A stretch of 64,000 nt of DNA. It comes from a virus. The position numbers were made by a program, and so were the translations under genes. Below the pieces are notes generated by a model that made no database searches, was not told the origin of the DNA, and was given only the letters and a program-made list of their open reading frames with translations. The stretch's first letter is position 1, and the number at the start of each line of letters is the position of its first letter. The stretch lies in IMG/VR virus record IMGVR_UViG_3300037247_001358, positions 1 to 64,000 of that record. One strand, given 5' to 3'. Shown here one piece after another: positions 36,939 to 45,337 of this stretch.

Positions 36939-37330
36939 GAATCTACCTCGCCCCACGGTATTCCCGACGCGAGGAAATGGTGAGGTACAAGGCTGACCTG
37001 GAGGCGCTAGGCCACACGGTCTACGGCAACTGGATCGAGGATCCCTACCCAGCTAGTGAGGAATACATACTTGCCCACTCAGCTATCGCTGCCGACCTAG
37101 CACTAGACGATCTTCGTGAGATCGACAAGGTAGATACATTGATCGCCTTCACAGAGCTTCCGACTAGTCGTCCATATCGAGGTGGTCGTCACGTCGAAAT
37201 GGGCTACGCCCTAGGGCGTGACAAGACCATCATCGTCGTGGGGCCGCGAGAAAACGTCTTTCACTGTCTTGGGATGTCCGTCTATCCGGACTGGCTGGCC
37301 GCTCTCAGGGCGATTGAGGCGCTGCGGTGA
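36935..37330 (+). CDS. Nucleoside 2-deoxyribosyltransferase-like protein
   Basis: The 131-residue product has the Rossmann-like fold signature of the family: MRIYLAPRYSRREEM at the start, an ASEEYILAHSAIAADLALDD helix, DKVDTLIAFTELP, then GRHVEMGYALG with the catalytic-type Glu, and KTIIVVGPREN. Such proteins cleave or exchange nucleobases, or hydrolyse unusual nucleotides in phage pools. Clustered with dCMP deaminase. The ATG is coupled to the 44-residue gene. Confidence 0.7.
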   Translation: MRIYLAPRYSRREEMVRYKADLEALGHTVYGNWIEDPYPASEEYILAHSAIAADLALDDLREIDKVDTLIAFTELPTSRPYRGGRHVEMGYALGRDKTIIVVGPRENVFHCLGMSVYPDWLAALRAIEALR

Positions 37331-37352
37331 CCGCTACGAGAACGCTGCGTCT

Positions 37353-37709
37353 ATGATCATCCACGACAAGGGCACTACTATCGTCGTCACGGTCACCGAC
37401 CACGGGCCGGTTGAGGTGGCGACGGACGAGAACCAGGGACAGGTGTTCCTCGACTGGTGGAAGGAGCGGGCGCGGGACTACCGAGCGCCCCGCTACCGGC
37501 CAACCGGCGCCGACCGCCGGATAGCCGCCCGGCTCGTCAGCAGGTACGGACTTGACAGACTAAAACGGGTTGGATTATCATTCTGGCGCCGGTACTCCGA
37601 CCCGCTCATCTCGGGGGAGTACCGCCATCACATGATCCTGTTTCAGCGCCACTTCGCTGAGGCAGAACGAGACGACCAGGAAATCGAGACGACCGAGATT
37701 TCTGACTAG
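37353..37709 (+). CDS. Hypothetical protein upstream of helicase, possible helicase loader
   Basis: The 118-residue product begins MIIHDKGTTIVVTVTDHGPV and has a helical second half (DRRIAARLVSRYGLDRLKRV then YRHHMILFQRHFAEAE) resembling the C-terminal part of DnaD/DnaT-like loaders. The assignment rests mainly on position directly before the DnaB-like gene. The ATG at 37353 has no clear ribosome site and may be coupled through a short overlapping frame from GTG 37327. Confidence 0.5.
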   Translation: MIIHDKGTTIVVTVTDHGPVEVATDENQGQVFLDWWKERARDYRAPRYRPTGADRRIAARLVSRYGLDRLKRVGLSFWRRYSDPLISGEYRHHMILFQRHFAEAERDDQEIETTEISD

Positions 37710-37735
37710 GGGTCCGTAGCCAGGGAGAACGTGCG

Positions 37736-39037
37736 GTGGAGAGCGCCTCCAGCGACATCATGTTCTTTGCGGTCAATTTGTTGTTGCACGATCTCAGATT
37801 CGTGCAGGCTCATGGCGGCCGCTTTCCCCGCACGCTCTTCCCTAAAGGCCCCCTCCAGGCTCTTGCCGCTCTCGCGCTCGAGCAGGCCCAGCGCTACCGC
37901 AGGACGGTGAGCCCGACCGTCCTCGCCGTCTGCCTCCAAGGTGGTTGGGGTCCCCCCGACTTCTACGGCACGACGGACGAGGAGATGCGGGCCATCTACC
38001 ACGACCTCGACCAGTTCGCCGTCGATGACGACGCCCGCCCCCGTGTCGTCGAACTCGTCCTCGCTTGGTCCCGCCAGCGGCAGATGGGCATGGCCCTCGA
38101 TGAGTCGGCCCAGGCCCTCGCCAAGGGTGATGAAGAGGCGGCGGCCGCTGCCCTCTCCTCAGCCAGAAGGCCATTTGCCAGCGAAGAGGAGCCACTACGA
38201 CTCGACCGAGACTTTCGCCGTGCGTTGACCCCCCTGCCAGAGAACGCCATCCCCACTGGGTTCACCAAGGTCGACAGCGCCTGGGTCGGCGGCATCCGAC
38301 CGAGGGAGTTGGGTGTCGTCCTGGCAGCGACGAATGTGGGAAAGACTTCTGCGCTGTGCTTCTTCGCTGCCACGGCCTACAAGAAGAACTACCGGGTTCT
38401 CTACTACACCTTCGAGTTAGCCCCCCGGCAGGTGCTCCGGCGGATCGTCTCCGCCGTGCTCCGCCGGCCAGCGGGCAACGTGCCAGTCGAGGAGGGGCCG
38501 GAGCTTCTAGAGCAGATCAGGCGCAACCGGCACCTAAACGGCGCCGACATCGAGATCAGGGGCGGGACGAAGAGCGTAGGTGACCTCATGCTCGACCTAG
38601 AGGAGCTAGACCAGGAGGGGCGGAAGCCACACATTATCCTGCTGGACTCCGGCGATGACTTGATCCCCCGCCTCACCTACCAGACCCTGTACATGACGCA
38701 GGGTGAGCTGTACGCCGACCTCCGCAAGCTGGCGATGGCGGTGGAGGTGGCCATCTGGTCGTCCACACAGGCCACAAGGGAGGCGATCGACAAGGCCCGT
38801 ATCAGCCTCAAGCACATGGGAGACAGCTTCTGGAAAGCGCGGCGGGGGCACTATGTTCTGGGCTTCGCCCAAACAGAGCAGGAGCGCAACGAGCCGTTCG
38901 GTCCCTACATGTCGCTGCATATCATCAAAGACTCGGAGCACGGGTCGGCTGGCCGCAGCTTCCAGCTCCGGCCGCAGTTCGGCCGGGGTGGGGACGGTTG
39001 GCCGGGTTTTGAGGAGGTAGACCGACCTGATGATTGA
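37736..39037 (+). CDS. DnaB-like replicative helicase
   Basis: The 433-residue product has a helical N-terminal domain (about 1-150) and a RecA-type ATPase core with Walker A AATNVGKTSA (about 197-206), YTFELAPRQVLRRI (motif H1a-like), PHIILLDSGDDL (Walker B) and WSSTQATREA (H3-like), ending in an arginine-rich SF4-type tail. It would form the hexameric fork helicase with the primase encoded 3 kb downstream. GTG start after GGGAGAACG. The canonical DnaB Walker B acid pair is replaced by LDSGDD, as in some phage SF4 helicases. Confidence 0.8.
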   Translation: MESASSDIMFFAVNLLLHDLRFVQAHGGRFPRTLFPKGPLQALAALALEQAQRYRRTVSPTVLAVCLQGGWGPPDFYGTTDEEMRAIYHDLDQFAVDDDARPRVVELVLAWSRQRQMGMALDESAQALAKGDEEAAAAALSSARRPFASEEEPLRLDRDFRRALTPLPENAIPTGFTKVDSAWVGGIRPRELGVVLAATNVGKTSALCFFAATAYKKNYRVLYYTFELAPRQVLRRIVSAVLRRPAGNVPVEEGPELLEQIRRNRHLNGADIEIRGGTKSVGDLMLDLEELDQEGRKPHIILLDSGDDLIPRLTYQTLYMTQGELYADLRKLAMAVEVAIWSSTQATREAIDKARISLKHMGDSFWKARRGHYVLGFAQTEQERNEPFGPYMSLHIIKDSEHGSAGRSFQLRPQFGRGGDGWPGFEEVDRPDD

Positions 39038-39653
39038 GCCGACAGCGGTGACACCCAGCGTGACTGCGCAGATAACCGCCGCTGCTGTGACGTGGCTCTC
39101 CAAGCCGTTCTCCGTGATGGTGGTCACCGAGTTGACGGAGCGCAGCTACTGGAGCGACCGCCTAGATGTCGTGGCCGTGATGCCGAACACGAAGCATATC
39201 GTGGTCGTTGAAGTCAAGGCATCTCGCGCCGACTTCCTGCGTGGGCGCGACAAGGTCGAGAAGCGCGGCAAGACCCAGTTCGAGAAGTACCTGGCCTTCT
39301 GCAACCAGCTCTACATCGCTGCGCCCAAAGGCATGGTCGAGAAGTCGGAGGTGCCTGCGGGCATTGGCCTGATCAACGTCTATGAGTCGGGGAAAGCGCG
39401 GCTGTCAAAGCGGGCGGCAAGGCGTGATGTCGAGCCCACCACCTACCTGATGGTGCTGGAGCGCGTGATGCAGAAGCTCATTGTCGAGGGCCACCGTTGG
39501 AGCCAGGAGACCACATGGCGGAAGCAGCGAGAGGAGTGGGAGCCCCGCCGAGCCTTCCGTGACTGGCTACGTGCTCATGAGAATGGGGGCAGGTGGCCCC
39601 CACTGCCGCGATCAGTACGCCTCCCTGCCAGAAGGACTGGCCGCTGTGACTAA
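39030..39653 (+). CDS. MmcB-like PD-(D/E)XK DNA repair nuclease
   Basis: The 207-residue protein contains VVTELTERSYWSDRLDVVAV (Asp of the nuclease core), HIVVVEVKASRADFLRGRDK (E-x-K) and FCNQLYIAAPKGMV followed by PAGIGLINVYESG. These are the conserved blocks of MmcB-type proteins in the PD-(D/E)XK fold. The C-terminus is Arg/Trp-rich and may bind DNA. ATG overlaps the helicase end by eight bases. A repair or recombination role fits neighbours. Confidence 0.7.
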   Translation: MIEPTAVTPSVTAQITAAAVTWLSKPFSVMVVTELTERSYWSDRLDVVAVMPNTKHIVVVEVKASRADFLRGRDKVEKRGKTQFEKYLAFCNQLYIAAPKGMVEKSEVPAGIGLINVYESGKARLSKRAARRDVEPTTYLMVLERVMQKLIVEGHRWSQETTWRKQREEWEPRRAFRDWLRAHENGGRWPPLPRSVRLPARRTGRCD

Positions 39654-40035
39654 ACGCTGGGCCGCTGAGCGTGAGATGCTACCCGACGTGCGGCCGTCGA
39701 TCACCCACAAGTTCCAGATCCACTCGGGTCAGGGCAGCCACTCCTGCTACATGACGGTCGGCTTCTTCGACCAGGGGCGGAAACGGCCGGGCGAGGTCTT
39801 CATCCGCATGGGCAAGCAGGGCTCGACGCTCAACGGCCTGCTCGACACCGTGGGCATCCTCATCAGCTACGGGCTCCAGTACGGCGTGCCCCTGGCCGAC
39901 CTCTGCGGGAAGCTCAAGGGGATAACCTTCGAGCCGGGGGGTGGGACGAGCAACCCCGACCTCCCGAAGTGCAGCTCGATCATCGACTACGTGTTCGCAT
40001 GGTTGGAGCAGGAGTACGTTGATGCGCCTTCTTGA
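39646..40035 (+). CDS. Stand-alone TSCPD-domain protein
   Basis: From GTG at 39646: VTKRWAAEREMLPDVRPSIT, THKFQIHSG, CYMTVGFFDQGRKRPGEVFI, GSTLNGLLDTVGILISYGLQ and GVPLADLCGKLKGITFEPGG … SIIDYVFAWLEQE. This is the domain found at the C-terminus of B12-dependent ribonucleotide reductases, here as a separate 129-residue protein with no reductase in the window. Family members are zinc-linked and poorly understood. An upstream in-frame ATG (about 39583) could extend it. It overlaps the methyltransferase start. Confidence 0.7.
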   Translation: MTKRWAAEREMLPDVRPSITHKFQIHSGQGSHSCYMTVGFFDQGRKRPGEVFIRMGKQGSTLNGLLDTVGILISYGLQYGVPLADLCGKLKGITFEPGGGTSNPDLPKCSSIIDYVFAWLEQEYVDAPS

Positions 40036-40675
40036 TCTGTTCTGTGGTGCTGGCGGTGCGGCAAGGGGCTACCACGATGCGGGCTTCGAGGAGATCGTGG
40101 GTGTGGATACTAACCCGAAGATGCTGCGGTCATACCCATTTGAGTGTCACGAGGCGGACGCAATGACGTTCCCGCTGGATGGCTTCGACGTGATTCACGC
40201 CAGTCCGCCCTGCCAAGGCTACTCTGCGACTCGCCACTTTACTAGACGGCACTACCCAAAGCTCATTCCTGCTGTACGAGCGCGGCTGGAGCAGAATGGG
40301 GCATTATGGGTCATCGAAAATGTTGTTGGTGCGCCCCTGGTCGATCCAATCGTGCTCTGCGGATCGTCGTTCGGCCTTGGCCTGCCGGGGGAGGAATTGC
40401 GCCGTCATCGACTGTTTGAGTCCTCTGTGTCATTGGTTGCACCCCCATGTGGCCACCGTCTGCGCGTGGTTGGCGTTTATGGTCATGGACGCCAGGGTTG
40501 TCGGGATCGTGCGAATTGCGAAGATCATTGTAGAGGACATGGCTTGGGAGCAGACGAGGCCCGCCTTGCAATGGCTATCGACTGGATGAATCGGGATCAG
40601 CTTCGGGAGGCTATCCCACCAGCCTACACAGAATGGATCGGGAGACAACTAATCGCCTACTGGGAGGATCCATGA
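40022..40675 (+). CDS. DNA cytosine-5 methyltransferase
   Basis: The 217-residue product has motif I MRLLDLFCGAGGAARGYHDA, motif IV HASPPCQGYS with the catalytic Cys64, motif VI WVIENVVGA, motif VIII RHRLFES and motif X PPAYTEWIGRQLIAY. It is short for the family, with a small target-recognition region that contains a cysteine cluster (QGCRDRANCEDHC). It would methylate phage DNA at C5, probably against restriction, or pre-modify it. ATGA-coupled to the primase. Confidence 0.85.
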   Translation: MRLLDLFCGAGGAARGYHDAGFEEIVGVDTNPKMLRSYPFECHEADAMTFPLDGFDVIHASPPCQGYSATRHFTRRHYPKLIPAVRARLEQNGALWVIENVVGAPLVDPIVLCGSSFGLGLPGEELRRHRLFESSVSLVAPPCGHRLRVVGVYGHGRQGCRDRANCEDHCRGHGLGADEARLAMAIDWMNRDQLREAIPPAYTEWIGRQLIAYWEDP

Positions 40676-41634
40676 CCTACCTCGACGTCCTCGCTGAGCA
40701 CGGCCTTGATCCGCTCGAGACATCGGGCGGGCGGGAGCTGACCATCTGCTGCCCCCTCTGCCAGAGCAACAACAGGAAGCTCTACGTCAACGCCAAGACG
40801 GGCCAGTGGATCTGCTTCGTCTGTGAAGAGCGGGGCAATCCCTACCGCCTCCTCCGTGAGGTGCTGGAGATCGAGCACTTCCAGGCCATGCGCCTGCTCG
40901 ACAAGATCCAGAAGCAGGAGAGTGGCCCACGCCCGCTGTACGTCCCAGACCGTAAGGTCGAGGATGTCCGGCAGGAAGTAGAGACGCCGAGAGAGATGCA
41001 CCTCCTGACCGATCCCTCCCATCCCGGGCAGGGGGTGTTCTGGCGCTATCTGGCTCAGCGGGAGGTCTCCCCCGGTGACGTGCTCCGGCACCGGATGGGC
41101 TTCGCCCTGCATGGCCGCTATGCCTACCGGATCCTGATCCCGGTCTACAGCGAGGGGACGATGTGGACCTTCGCCGCCCGTACCATCCTCCCCGACGTCG
41201 AGCCGAGAGTCCTCTACGCGGAAGGTTCACATCCCAGCCGCGCGCTCTTCAACATCGACAACGTCACGACACCCGACGTCTTCCTGGTGGAGGGTGTCTT
41301 CGACGCACTCCGACTCCGCAGCAATGCCGTCGCCTCACTTGGCACCAACCTCTCGGCCCACCAACGAGACCTGCTCAGGCGGAAAGGCGTGAAGACTATC
41401 ATCATTCTCTGGGACGGCGACCCGCCAGGCCGAGCGGGGGCTGCCCGTGTCGCCGAGCAACTCCACGCTGCCCGCTTTCACGTCCGCCTGGCCCTCCTCC
41501 CCAACGGTAAGGATCCGGCGTCGGCTACCTGGCAGGAACTCCACACCGCCATCTTCCAGGCGGACGATGTGTCCTATCCGTATCTATCGACCCGGCTCAG
41601 CGCAGACAGACTTGACGCACAGATTCCAAAGTAG
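40672..41634 (+). CDS. DNA primase (zinc finger plus TOPRIM)
   Basis: The 320-residue product starts with a zinc-binding domain (Cys27/Cys30 in CCPLC, Cys48/Cys51 in ICFVC). It continues into a DnaG-like core (VSPGDVLRHRMGFAL, YRILIPVYSEG, ALFNIDNV) and a TOPRIM fold with FLVEGVFDALRL (catalytic Glu) and IIILWDGDPPG (D-x-D). It is shorter than DnaG and lacks a helicase-binding tail, as is usual for phage primases. ATG overlaps the methyltransferase stop as ATGA. Its last codons contain a phage promoter motif. Confidence 0.85.
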   Translation: MTYLDVLAEHGLDPLETSGGRELTICCPLCQSNNRKLYVNAKTGQWICFVCEERGNPYRLLREVLEIEHFQAMRLLDKIQKQESGPRPLYVPDRKVEDVRQEVETPREMHLLTDPSHPGQGVFWRYLAQREVSPGDVLRHRMGFALHGRYAYRILIPVYSEGTMWTFAARTILPDVEPRVLYAEGSHPSRALFNIDNVTTPDVFLVEGVFDALRLRSNAVASLGTNLSAHQRDLLRRKGVKTIIILWDGDPPGRAGAARVAEQLHAARFHVRLALLPNGKDPASATWQELHTAIFQADDVSYPYLSTRLSADRLDAQIPK

Positions 41635-41640
41635 TACCAT
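41604..41640 (+). promoter_or_regulatory. Promoter with AGACA-N4-TGACGCA operator for the SSB-recombinase unit
   Basis: Motif at 41604-41619 with TTGACG (41612-41617), 17 bases, TACCAT (41635-41640). It lies in the last codons of the primase gene and gives a separate transcript start for the highly needed ssDNA-binding protein. Confidence 0.65.
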
Positions 41641-41679
41641 CTGATCAGAAGGTAGAAAGGTCGAAAGGAGAAAGGAAGA

Positions 41680-42552
41680 ATGGGCAGCAGCAACATCGGG
41701 CAGACAGACATGGCAAAGTCTCGCAAGATGCGGGAGCAGATGGAGGACACGTTCTGGTTCCGCGCGCCGAGCGGGCAGGGCAAAACATGGGGGAAAAGCT
41801 ACGTTCGGATCCTACCAGCCCACACCAACATGGATGGTGTCTTCTACTGGGGCGTGCCGATCCATTTCCGCATAGGCCCCGGCCAGCAGATCCTTCCTTG
41901 TCCCCGCAAGGCGTTCAACCAGCCCTGCCCTATCTGTCAGGCGGGCTTCACTAAGAGGACAGAAGGTAAAGAGGAAGAGTTCCGAAGCCTAATGCCCTCC
42001 TGGCAGGCGTACATGAACGTCGTCGTCCTCAACGAGGACGGTACGCCCGCCGAGGATCCCCCGCGCGTGCGGGTGTGGACGTTGAGCAGGAAGTGGCTTG
42101 ACCAGATCCTCGACGAGGCCGACGAGGTTGAAGGCTTTACCGACCTCGACACCGGCCGGGACGTGGCGATCCGACGACGTGGCGAGGAGTTTTCGACCGA
42201 GTATCGCATCAAGCTGGCCTCCGAGCCGAGCAAGTTCGACAACCCTGTAGCCGAAGAACTCCGGGATCTCCAGACCATCTCTCCCTACGTCGACCAGGCC
42301 ACGCTCGCTCTAGCCCTAGAAGCGCCGGCGGGTGGCGGGGACCCGTGGGCTGGCGAGCAACTACCTGCGGGCGGTGCGCGTGAGCCGGATCAGATCACGC
42401 AGGGTTCCGGCAGCCGCTTCGGCCCCGACGAGCCGGAAGAGCCTACGGAGGAGCCCCAGGCTACGGGTGAAGCCCCCAGTGAGGACCAGCAAAGCGTGGC
42501 CCGTGAGCGCCTTCAGAGGGCGGCGGCTCAGAAGCCCGCCGACGACAAGTAG
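41680..42552 (+). CDS. Single-stranded DNA-binding protein, T4 gp32-like
   Basis: The 290-residue product has the gp32-type core: KSYVRILPAHTNMDGVFYWG, PIHFRIGPGQ, LPCPRKAFNQPCPICQAGF (zinc-binding C-x8-C-x2-C) and VVLNEDGTPAEDPPRVRVWT. A long acidic tail rich in Glu/Pro/Gln (about 215-290) follows, as SSBs use to recruit partners. AAAGGAGAAAGG precedes the ATG. It has its own promoter and is followed by a RecA-like recombinase, the usual recombination partner. Confidence 0.8.
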   Translation: MGSSNIGQTDMAKSRKMREQMEDTFWFRAPSGQGKTWGKSYVRILPAHTNMDGVFYWGVPIHFRIGPGQQILPCPRKAFNQPCPICQAGFTKRTEGKEEEFRSLMPSWQAYMNVVVLNEDGTPAEDPPRVRVWTLSRKWLDQILDEADEVEGFTDLDTGRDVAIRRRGEEFSTEYRIKLASEPSKFDNPVAEELRDLQTISPYVDQATLALALEAPAGGGDPWAGEQLPAGGAREPDQITQGSGSRFGPDEPEEPTEEPQATGEAPSEDQQSVARERLQRAAAQKPADDK

Positions 42553-42559
42553 GTAGACC

Positions 42560-43582
42560 GTGGCGAAGAGCACAAGCCCCGTTGAGGGGAGGCTCCTCGC
42601 TGCTGTCCAGGCAAAGCAGGAGGGGAAGATACAGTCCCAGCTTGCTAACCGGCCGCTCGACTCCGACGTCGTCGACTGGGTGGACACGCAGGCGGCGAGC
42701 CTGAACTACGCGATCGGCAGGCCGGGCATCCCACAGGGGCGCCTGACCGTCCTCGTGGGCAAGGAGAAGGCGGGCAAGAGCACGGTGGCCTATCACCTTC
42801 TTCAGGAGACGCAGCGGAGAGGAGGCGTCGCCATCCTAGTCGACGCCGAACGCCGGTACAGCAGAGATCGCGCGGAGCGGATCGGCATCGATCACGACCG
42901 TCTGATCTACATGCCCGGTGAGACCGTCCAGTCGACCTTCCAGGAACTCTACACCTATGTCGAGGTCGTTCGAGACGAGCTACCCGACCAGCTCGTCACC
43001 ATCGCCTGGGACAGCCTGGCCGGCACGCCCACGGAGGCAAACCTAAAGGGGGAGATCCGCCCGGCTGAGCACGCCAGGCTGGTCGGCCACTGGTTCCGCG
43101 TGCTACTCCCGCTCGTCGCCCGCAAGCGGATCACCTTCGTCATGGTCAACCAGCTCCGCACCAAGATGGACATGGGGGGCGGTACATACTTCAGTGGTGG
43201 GAGTTCGGACGCGATGATCGCCGAGCGGGCGCTGGACTACCACTGCTCACTCAAGGTCCACTTCACCCAGGTCGACAAACTAGGGGACAAGAAGAAGCCG
43301 ACGGGAATCACGACGAGAGCGGACGTGAGATGGAACACCGTCGCCCCTCCCTTCCGCAAGGCGTTGGTGCACATCAACTTCCTCGACGGCATCGACCGTG
43401 ATGCCTGCGCCTTCGAGGCGGCGAAGGATGCGGGGCTGGTAAAGCAAAGTACGAGCTGGTGGGAGTACCCCGGCTACCCGAAGTTTCAGGGTGGCCACAC
43501 GAAGAAGTGGTCCGAGATCCTCGGCGGAGACGAGGAGTTGCGGCGTCTGATCGCCGCCGCTCCGTTGGACTGGCTACCATGA
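42560..43582 (+). CDS. RecA/UvsX-like recombinase
   Basis: The 340-residue ATPase has an N-terminal helix, Walker A VGKEKAGKSTVA (about 66-77), AILVDAERRYSRDRAERIGI (RecA-type Glu strand), TIAWDSLAGTPTE (Walker B) and FVMVNQLRTKMDMGGG (L2-like region). Its C-terminus is shorter than bacterial RecA. It should form filaments on SSB-coated ssDNA for recombination-dependent replication and repair with the RuvC-like resolvase at 48418. GTG start seven bases after the SSB stop; ribosome site weak. Confidence 0.8.
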   Translation: MAKSTSPVEGRLLAAVQAKQEGKIQSQLANRPLDSDVVDWVDTQAASLNYAIGRPGIPQGRLTVLVGKEKAGKSTVAYHLLQETQRRGGVAILVDAERRYSRDRAERIGIDHDRLIYMPGETVQSTFQELYTYVEVVRDELPDQLVTIAWDSLAGTPTEANLKGEIRPAEHARLVGHWFRVLLPLVARKRITFVMVNQLRTKMDMGGGTYFSGGSSDAMIAERALDYHCSLKVHFTQVDKLGDKKKPTGITTRADVRWNTVAPPFRKALVHINFLDGIDRDACAFEAAKDAGLVKQSTSWWEYPGYPKFQGGHTKKWSEILGGDEELRRLIAAAPLDWLP

Positions 43583-43788
43583 GAAAACACACCGTAGATA
43601 TGAATGGCGTAGAGTTCGCAACGGCCGATCTGCTTGACATGGTCGTCACCTTCTTACGAACCAACATCGAGGTGATGCGCTTCGTAAACGTCGGCGGGCG
43701 TGGTTTCACCATCGAGATCGGGGCAGAGAATGCACTGCTTGCCCGTCCGGTACCGCCGGACAGCATCGTTCGCCAGGAGGATCAGTAG
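43579..43788 (+). CDS. Hypothetical protein, 69 aa
   Basis: ATGA-coupled to the recombinase. Begins MRKHTVDMNGVEFATADLLD and continues as an alpha/beta protein. Not recognised. Confidence 0.6.
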   Translation: MRKHTVDMNGVEFATADLLDMVVTFLRTNIEVMRFVNVGGRGFTIEIGAENALLARPVPPDSIVRQEDQ

Positions 43789-43790
43789 CC

Positions 43791-44018
43791 ATGAGCGAAG
43801 AGAACGACGTCATCAAGGTATCGGTCAGCGTCAGCCAGAAGGTGAACCTCGGCAACTACGAAAGCGCCGACGTCTTCACTGCTCTCTCCAACATCCCTAC
43901 GGGGGCGACGGAGGAACAGATCGAGGCGGCGCTGGAAACAGGGGAGCTGGTCTTCAACTATGTCAAGGCGGTCATCAGCAGCCGGGTCGAGGAAATCCGG
44001 CGGAACATCGGACGTTGA
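43791..44018 (+). CDS. Conserved-type small phage protein, 75 aa
   Basis: Contains VSVSVSQKVNLGNYESADVF then GATEEQIEAALETGELVFNY. The QK-x-N-L-G-N-Y-E-S-A-x-V segment is a recurrent one in phage proteins near recombination genes, probably a small ssDNA-associated beta barrel. Its role is unknown to me. Confidence 0.65.
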   Translation: MSEENDVIKVSVSVSQKVNLGNYESADVFTALSNIPTGATEEQIEAALETGELVFNYVKAVISSRVEEIRRNIGR

Positions 44019-44031
44019 TAGGAGGTTCATC

Positions 44032-44481
44032 GTGAAGCGTATACTAGCTGTCATAGTGGTACTTGGCGCGCTGTTAGGGCTGGCCCTGCTGGCCACGCCC
44101 GCACAAGCTACTGACCCAGACTACGAATGCGAAGTGGGCATTAACTACAAGACGGGCCAGCCCTGCGGTGGCTCGACCGTCCCCCCACCACCACCAGAGC
44201 CTTGCAACATAACACCTGACGGCTGCGTGGATGTAGCCCCCTTCGACCCGGTGACATGTGGAAGCTGCAATACGCCTGTGCTCTGTGCTACATCCGTATG
44301 GTGGGGCGGGGCGTTTGGCTCTTGGCTGTTGGTGGTGGGCGTCATGGGTGGGATAGGCTTGCCGCTCTGGCGCCACCGTAAGAAGGGCAGGCTGCCTGTA
44401 GACCTGCTGCGGCAACGGATGGAGATAGAAGCGAAGGAGCGAGCGCGGCGGTTCCGTGAGGCCGAGAAGCCCCAGCCATGA
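44032..44481 (+). CDS. Secreted/type I membrane protein with signal peptide, 149 aa
   Basis: GTG start after ATAGGAGG. Residues 1-26 form a signal peptide (MKRILAVIVVLGALLGLALL then ATPAQA, an AxA cleavage site). A Cys- and Pro-rich outer segment follows (about 27-85, eight cysteines). A transmembrane helix (GSWLLVVGVMGGIGLPLW) and a basic cytoplasmic tail come next. It would display a small disulphide-rich domain on the cell surface, which fits superinfection exclusion or surface remodelling. That function is inference. Confidence 0.65.
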   Translation: MKRILAVIVVLGALLGLALLATPAQATDPDYECEVGINYKTGQPCGGSTVPPPPPEPCNITPDGCVDVAPFDPVTCGSCNTPVLCATSVWWGGAFGSWLLVVGVMGGIGLPLWRHRKKGRLPVDLLRQRMEIEAKERARRFREAEKPQP

Positions 44482-44639
44482 CCGCCCGCGAAAAGCTACT
44501 GGAGAAGGCGCTGAAACACGTATGGCCCCGCTATCACGACGCCTTGCACTGGCGTCTACAGAGAGGGCGTTGCGAGGACGGCATGTGTCCGACGATTAAA
44601 AAGCTGGTAGGAAAGGCCCCCAGCCATGACCGCCCGCGA
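44470..44639. repeat. 22-bp direct repeat spanning two start codons
   Basis: CCCCAGCCATGACCGCCCGC plus two bases is repeated exactly at 44470-44491 and 44618-44639, so that two consecutive genes begin MTAR. The spacing equals the length of the first small gene, suggesting a duplication of the start region. Confidence 0.7.
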
Positions 44640-44642
44640 TGA
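44478..44642 (+). CDS. Small basic protein, 54 aa
   Basis: ATG overlaps the previous stop (ATGA). Product MTAREKLLEKALKHVWPRYH then CEDGMCPTIKKLVG. A basic helix plus a C-x4-C pair. Its final codons are the duplicated copy of its own start region. Not recognised. Confidence 0.5.
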   Translation: MTAREKLLEKALKHVWPRYHDALHWRLQRGRCEDGMCPTIKKLVGKAPSHDRPR

Positions 44643-45027
44643 CCAGGCCCTAGAGGCGCTGAGGGAGCTGGACGCGGCGGCGAGTCCGGGGCCGTGGCGT
44701 CCAATGCAGAACCTAGCTGCTGGCCAACACACGACCTTGGTGGTGGCGGCTGGTGGCCCAAGCATCGGGGAAATGGATACGCCACCTGATGCCCGCCTCG
44801 CCGCACTCTCCAAGGGCCACCTGCTGCGGGTGATGGAGGCGCTGGAGATGCAAGAGGAAGTGGACGCTCATTGGGGGCATTGCGACGGCAGCGGTAAGCA
44901 ACCAAGCCATTCTGACCATTGGAGGGAGTGGACAGCTATGTTCCACAGGGCTGTTGAGCTTCGCAAAGAAGCCCTCGCCGCCCTAGCCGACGCCATCCTG
45001 GAACCGGAGGAGGAAGCCCATGCCTGA
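44626..45027 (+). CDS. Hypothetical protein, 133 aa
   Basis: Begins MTARDDQALEALRELDAAAS then PGPWRPMQNLAAGQHTTLVV, ending in an acidic helical tail. The A-x-PGPW motif is frequent in phage Ead/Ea22-like proteins of unknown function. Starts inside the end of the 54-residue gene. Confidence 0.55.
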   Translation: MTARDDQALEALRELDAAASPGPWRPMQNLAAGQHTTLVVAAGGPSIGEMDTPPDARLAALSKGHLLRVMEALEMQEEVDAHWGHCDGSGKQPSHSDHWREWTAMFHRAVELRKEALAALADAILEPEEEAHA

Positions 45028-45337
45028 GCACAGCCCGCTGCCGATGCTCAAGTGTGCCCAAACAGAGTCTGGTGATTGGTGGCTATACGGCAAGGGTGAG
45101 GATGGCGTAACTCACGCCTTCGCCACTGCGCCAGATGAGGGAACGGCCAGGGCTCTCGTCTCCGCCGTGAACCAGGCCCCGCTGCTGGGGGAGCTGGAGG
45201 AGGCGCTGCGCTCCCTGAGCCCTGTATGGCATCGCGTGCGCCACAAGGGAGACTACGCCTCGTGTAATCTCCGTCTCTGCCGAGGTCGCCGCGACCTCCT
45301 CCTCCGCGTCCGCCAGGCCAGGGAAGGGGCACCGTGA
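45020..45337 (+). CDS. Hypothetical protein, 105 aa
   Basis: Contains WWLYGKGEDGVTHAFATAPD and DEGTARALVSAVNQAPLLGE, again in the style of Ead-type phage proteins, with two cysteines in the Arg-rich C-terminus. Overlaps both neighbours. Not recognised further. Confidence 0.55.
   Translation: MPEHSPLPMLKCAQTESGDWWLYGKGEDGVTHAFATAPDEGTARALVSAVNQAPLLGELEEALRSLSPVWHRVRHKGDYASCNLRLCRGRRDLLLRVRQAREGAP

Noticed and set aside
37554-37582. TTGACA-N17-TTATCA promoter-like sequence inside the gene before DnaB
   Set aside because: The -10 is poor, it lies within coding sequence, and it lacks the phage operator motif; could still be a weak promoter.
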